A stretch of 37,536 nt of DNA from Promethearchaeota archaeon (GTDB lineage: Archaea; Asgardarchaeota; Lokiarchaeia; Sigyniarchaeales; SOKP01): positions 1-37,536 of the forward strand of contig SHMU01000003.1 in the NCBI GenBank assembly GCA_008080765.1, in the 5' to 3' direction. The notes beneath the pieces are model-generated. The model made no database searches and was not told the origin of the DNA. It worked only from the letters and a program-made list of their open reading frames with translations. Shown piece by piece: positions 34,119 through 37,536 of the stretch (positions within the stretch are counted from its first letter, which is position 1; each line of letters begins with the position of its first letter). The translations under genes were made by a program, and so were the position numbers.

Positions 34119-34482
34119 GTAATACCTAGTTATAATAAATGAGTAAGTGGTTTTAATTTTTGAGTATCATTATTGACAATTATATTTTATCATATTAAAG
34201 ATGAAAGTAGGTAAAAATATAAAGAGTTAAATTGAGCAGTCTTACGGATTTATATCCAAATTCTCATGGAGTGCGTTCAAATAGCTTTAATCTTTCTGAA
34301 AATAGAGCTTTGTCGATAACAAAGAGAGTGCTACCCTCCTGGGAGACCCTCTCTCAGGCTAATCAATCAATTACCTTGTGGTTCACTCCACAAGCCCTTC
34401 CATTTAGGGAATAGTAATTGACCATTTGCTCCCTATTGAAATTTACATTTAGATATTACTTTAAATTGTTAAAATCTATACA
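34119..34482. ncRNA. Possible structured non-coding segment with two GC-rich hairpins
   Basis: No gene is seen in this 364-bp gap. The stretch about 34230-34440 is richer in G and C than its surroundings and holds CCTGGGAGA-CCC-TCTCTCAGG (34338-34358, one G-T pair), CTTGTGG...CCACAAG (34375-34394) and TAGGGA...TCCCTA beyond. A 60-codon open frame (34232-34414) lies over it but looks accidental. It could be a small RNA or a relic of a mobile element. Strand is unknown; nothing matches a family I know. Confidence 0.35.
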
Positions 34483-34725
34483 TTACTTAGATTTGATATC
34501 CTTTGCTAGCTCTTTATTAGCCTCATACTCATCTAATTCCTTTTTTGCCAGTTGTACTTCCTTCTGAATGCCTAGTTTCTCGACAAGGTTTTCTATTGCT
34601 AGCCATACATCAGCAATTTCATGTGCAATTAGGAGCTTGTTCGGTTTATTCCTGTAAAAATGCTTCGAAATTTCAAATAATAATTCACTAACCTCTTCAT
34701 ATACACGTCCAACAATCTCATCCAT
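34483..34725 (-). CDS. MazG-like nucleotide pyrophosphohydrolase
   Basis: 80 aa, ATG start with an in-frame TGA just upstream. The pattern EEVSELLFEISKHF then HEIADVWLAIENLVEKLGI is the EExxE...ExxD metal site of the MazG/all-alpha NTP pyrophosphatase superfamily. It is shorter than a usual domain (about 100 aa), missing the first helix, but similar short forms are common. Likely hydrolyses a nucleoside triphosphate to monophosphate, a housecleaning role, possibly as a dimer. Its neighbours (a membrane protein and the structured gap) give no clue to the substrate. Confidence 0.72.
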   Translation of the reverse strand: MDEIVGRVYEEVSELLFEISKHFYRNKPNKLLIAHEIADVWLAIENLVEKLGIQKEVQLAKKELDEYEANKELAKDIKSK

Positions 34726-34988
34726 TTTTGATCAAATGAATATAGGTTTCAGCACTTAAATATGTTATAACATGGAAAATAATATATTAATTTAATGCAA
34801 AATACAAGATTTATAAAAATAGCAGAGGCATATTTGAGTTTTATAATAGATTATGGATTTTTTCTCCTTCTCCTCTAATTTTCACTTCTTATTCTTCTTC
34901 TCTTCCTTCTTATTGTTATATTTATTACTCTCTCTATTAATTCATTGATAAGGTATGCCTACAAGAATTAAGAAAAAAAATTGTTTTA

Positions 34989-36308
34989 TTAGAGAAAGAA
35001 GATTCTAAAAAGAGTTAATAGTAGCGATCCTATGATGGTAATGATAACTTGTATATTGGATTTTAGAAAGTTCAAAAAACCTGTTTTCTGAAATTCAACA
35101 GGTGCTATATATCTTTTGAGTTGCGTAACTAAATGTTCTACAATAAGCGAATTATTATAAGTTGCTAGCCTTTTTCTTCTCGCTCTGTCCGGCGCGGAAA
35201 GTGATTTTTCAAAGATAAAGATCTGTTCAATAATCAAAGGTTCAATAGTATCTGTTAAAAGTGTGCCTAAGTTTCTAAGCAAGATTTCCTTATTAGCAAT
35301 TAATTCTGAGTTGAAGCGAGCGGTTAAATCTTTTTTATTGCTTATAACTAAATCACTATTCTTTTGGGTTATTTGGGAAATAACATCAATGAACGTATCA
35401 AAAAATAGTGGAAGATACTGGGTTAAATTCGGGTAAAACGTGTATTTACTATTTTCTCTCTTCTCTTGATGTAAGGAGCTAATGGCTTCAATATGGAATA
35501 AACAATAACTTAATCCCGCTAAGTAAAACAATCGAAATTTAAAACCAAAATAATAATTTATCAAATATAGCACTAAGAAGAGATATGTTATCATTAATAA
35601 CCAACCTATTTTAGAAATCTGCTCCATATCTGGTATTTCTAATTGAAAAACCTGAAAAATCATTTTTGTTTGATAAAAGTCAAATAAAAATACTAAAAAT
35701 AACCCGATTTGGACAATAAGCAGGATATTGTAAATTTTTTGGAAATTAATTAGTCTGATAAGTCCAAATTTGTTGAACAAGTAAAAAAACAAAAGAAACA
35801 TGGAAACTGCTGAGATATAGGGAAAATTTAGATATATTGCTGCATAGGGCTCACGATATATATGAGAAAACGGACCAGACATGAATATAATTGCCACCAT
35901 ATAAAAAATTCCACATATAATATAAAAAAAGGAGCAAAGAAACTTATATCTCGGAGGATTATATAATTTCTCGGTTATTTGGGAGATTCTATTTAAAAGA
36001 GAATACCTTAATTGTTTCATATTTTGCTCAACAAATTCCTTTCCATAGGTATCCCAATCACTTCCTAAAACGGGGAATAATTCCAAATGTGTCTCAAAAA
36101 AATCTCTTAGCCCTTCATGTAATGGAATTTCTTCATATATAAGAGTGTCAGTTAAGAATTTAAGCTTTATATTCAGTTTTAGGAGCTTCTGAAGGGTGGC
36201 ATTACTCGTGTCATCAGGTATACGTTTTGCTTTTTTTATAGGTTTTCTAAAATCAATCCATTCCTTTTCCCAAGGAGGATGCTCTGAGAATGATCCAATT
36301 TTCATCAT
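34989..36308 (-). CDS. Multi-TM membrane protein of unknown function
   Basis: 439 aa. An N-terminal soluble part (1-120, rich in Lys and Leu, with KRIPDDTSNATLQKLLKLN) precedes about five membrane segments (123-143, 160-178, 193-211, 233-252, 257-275), then a soluble helical part (280-415) and a final hydrophobic segment (418-439) like a tail anchor. I recognise no family, signal peptide, nucleotide-binding or metal motif. The ATG-ATG start is ambiguous by one codon. A separate 266-aa membrane protein lies 150 bp upstream on the same strand, which may suggest joint membrane function, but spacing is too wide to claim an operon. Confidence 0.75.
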   Translation of the reverse strand: MMKIGSFSEHPPWEKEWIDFRKPIKKAKRIPDDTSNATLQKLLKLNIKLKFLTDTLIYEEIPLHEGLRDFFETHLELFPVLGSDWDTYGKEFVEQNMKQLRYSLLNRISQITEKLYNPPRYKFLCSFFYIICGIFYMVAIIFMSGPFSHIYREPYAAIYLNFPYISAVSMFLLFFYLFNKFGLIRLINFQKIYNILLIVQIGLFLVFLFDFYQTKMIFQVFQLEIPDMEQISKIGWLLMITYLFLVLYLINYYFGFKFRLFYLAGLSYCLFHIEAISSLHQEKRENSKYTFYPNLTQYLPLFFDTFIDVISQITQKNSDLVISNKKDLTARFNSELIANKEILLRNLGTLLTDTIEPLIIEQIFIFEKSLSAPDRARRKRLATYNNSLIVEHLVTQLKRYIAPVEFQKTGFLNFLKSNIQVIITIIGSLLLTLFRIFFL

Positions 36309-36458
36309 AAAAAGATAACTTTATGAAAAGTGCAATGACTTTAACTTTTTAACTAGATAGTATTTTTTTAGATATAAAAGCTTATAAGAGTATAATGCGA
36401 GATTTTTGTATTATGAATTACTCAAACTTTTAGTTCATATTAAATATCTTGATGGTTT

Positions 36459-37259
36459 TTATTCTTTTTCTTTTCCTTTTTCTTTTTGCTTATTTTTTCG
36501 GTGTATTCTATACTTATAAATTGCTTCATAAGGGTATTTTAATTGTTTTTTATTTAATAGATGAAGAAATAGGAGAAAGAAAACCATAGAAAAAATAAAA
36601 CCAAGAATAAAACTATATAGTTCTATTGTATAAAGGTTTAGATAACTGATTATCGATAATAGCGCAATTACACCGTTTATCAACATAATAACATGGAAAA
36701 AAACCGTAATAAACGAATGTGCCCAGTCATACTCCCGACCCAGTTTTATACTGGCAATTCCATAATAAAAATTCATCATCATGCTCAAAAAGGTGATGGT
36801 GAGGATGAGTTCAGGAAACTGCAGTAAGGAGAGAATTTCCGGAATTAAGGAAGAGAGATTTGGAAAGATTGAGAAATAAGCATAATACTGCTGTCTATAG
36901 AGAGCAAAATGAAGTTGGAAGATATTTAACATCGCAATATCCGTTGATATGGCACATACCGGTATTGTTTTAATAGAATCTTTTTCTAAAATCCGTAATT
37001 TAAAGATAAATCCAAAAACCGAAAATCCCGCGGTAAATTGATTTACAAACATAAAGTAAATGAAGAAATTAGAAATAAAAATCTCCCAATTGACCGCTAT
37101 TGTCGTAACACGAGTAAAAAAAGGAATTTCCTCCCACCCCCCCGTATAAAGATCATATAATCCATTAATTTCAATAAATGCAATGATTAGATATAGAATC
37201 ATGAAATTAACTAATTGAATACTAAACACAATTCTATTTTTATTCTTTACATTCATCAC
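36459..37259 (-). CDS. Polytopic membrane protein of unknown function
   Basis: 266 aa, GTG start at 37259 with GAGGTGA upstream (an ATG directly after it is the alternative). About seven hydrophobic segments fill residues 12-240, and the C-terminus is a short Lys/Glu-rich tail (KNKQKEKGKEKE) facing the cytosol. The layout resembles 7TM sensor modules, but no ligand or catalytic motif is visible and no kinase or longin domain is attached. I do not recognise the family. The 277 bp beyond its start to the window edge holds only AT-rich sequence. Confidence 0.72.
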   Translation of the reverse strand: MMNVKNKNRIVFSIQLVNFMILYLIIAFIEINGLYDLYTGGWEEIPFFTRVTTIAVNWEIFISNFFIYFMFVNQFTAGFSVFGFIFKLRILEKDSIKTIPVCAISTDIAMLNIFQLHFALYRQQYYAYFSIFPNLSSLIPEILSLLQFPELILTITFLSMMMNFYYGIASIKLGREYDWAHSFITVFFHVIMLINGVIALLSIISYLNLYTIELYSFILGFIFSMVFFLLFLHLLNKKQLKYPYEAIYKYRIHRKNKQKEKGKEKE

Positions 37260-37536
37260 TTTTCACCTCATTAAAATACATTAATCATAAAAAACAAAAA
37301 CATCATCTCTTTGCCATGATTGCTGCAAATTAAATTGGATAGCTTTTCATTAATTATTCCAATGAATGTTCTATTATTTAATATTGGTTTTATCATTTTA
37401 GAGTTTTCCAACCCATTTAAATCCTTCATAGGCTCTTAAAATAAATTATTTTCTGAAATTTAAAAATTAGTATTAAGAATTAGAATTTGAAGCAGGATAA
37501 AATATATCAAAATACAACAAATAATACTAAGAATAA

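Noticed and set aside
34232-34414. 60-codon open frame as a real gene
   Set aside because: It lies over strong hairpins and has no recognisable protein features.

Overview
This AT-rich window (about 30% GC by eye) most likely comes from an Asgard archaeon, probably Lokiarchaeia-like. The clues are several Rag/Gtr-like and Arf-like small GTPases, longin- or roadblock-like domains fused to them or to membrane segments, an IFT52-type GIFT-domain protein, a polyproline tract in a GTPase, PAS-rich histidine kinases, archaeal-style Shine-Dalgarno sites and frequent TTG/GTG starts. No rRNA, convincing tRNA, CRISPR array or intact mobile element was found.

Layout. (1) 0.2-8.9 kb is a signalling block. 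It starts with a longin-like protein whose C-terminus looks like a histidine-kinase dimerisation (DHp) hairpin without the phospho-accepting His. Three PAS-rich histidine kinases and two single-domain receiver proteins follow; none of them has a DNA-binding output. (2) 9.1-18.2 kb is a block of eukaryote-like GTPases. It has two adjacent Rag-like GTPases with longin, roadblock and winged-helix modules, and an Arf-like GTPase with a TTG start. A Rag paralogue on the minus strand has its catalytic Gln codon replaced by TAA. Next come an HhH-Arf-polyproline protein, an all-helical protein and a GIFT/IFT52-like protein. A seven-TM histidine kinase (18.3-20.1 kb) closes the signalling half. (3) 20.1-28.5 kb is metabolic and membrane genes: enoyl-CoA hydratase, CPBP protease, CrtI-like FAD oxidoreductase, TauE/SafE permease, a frameshifted gamma-glutamyltransferase and a UroD-family protein. 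(4) 28.7-37.5 kb holds a SAM methyltransferase whose stop codon runs into a minisatellite, membrane proteins (one with a longin-like cytosolic domain), a damaged thyX, a small Cys-rich protein, a corrinoid adenosyltransferase, a winged-helix regulator with a sensor-like domain, a MazG-like protein and two orphan membrane proteins.

The most interesting proposal is that 0.2-20 kb is one signalling island. In it, two-component sensors, longin/roadblock modules and Rag/Arf GTPases sit side by side, and the first protein physically joins a longin-like domain to a degenerate kinase DHp element. This is inference from gene order and domain reading only. Several genes look interrupted (Rag paralogue, ggt, thyX) or lack a normal start codon (the hybrid kinase at 4.6 kb and the enoyl-CoA hydratase). 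Assembly error, real decay and recoding cannot be told apart from this sequence alone.
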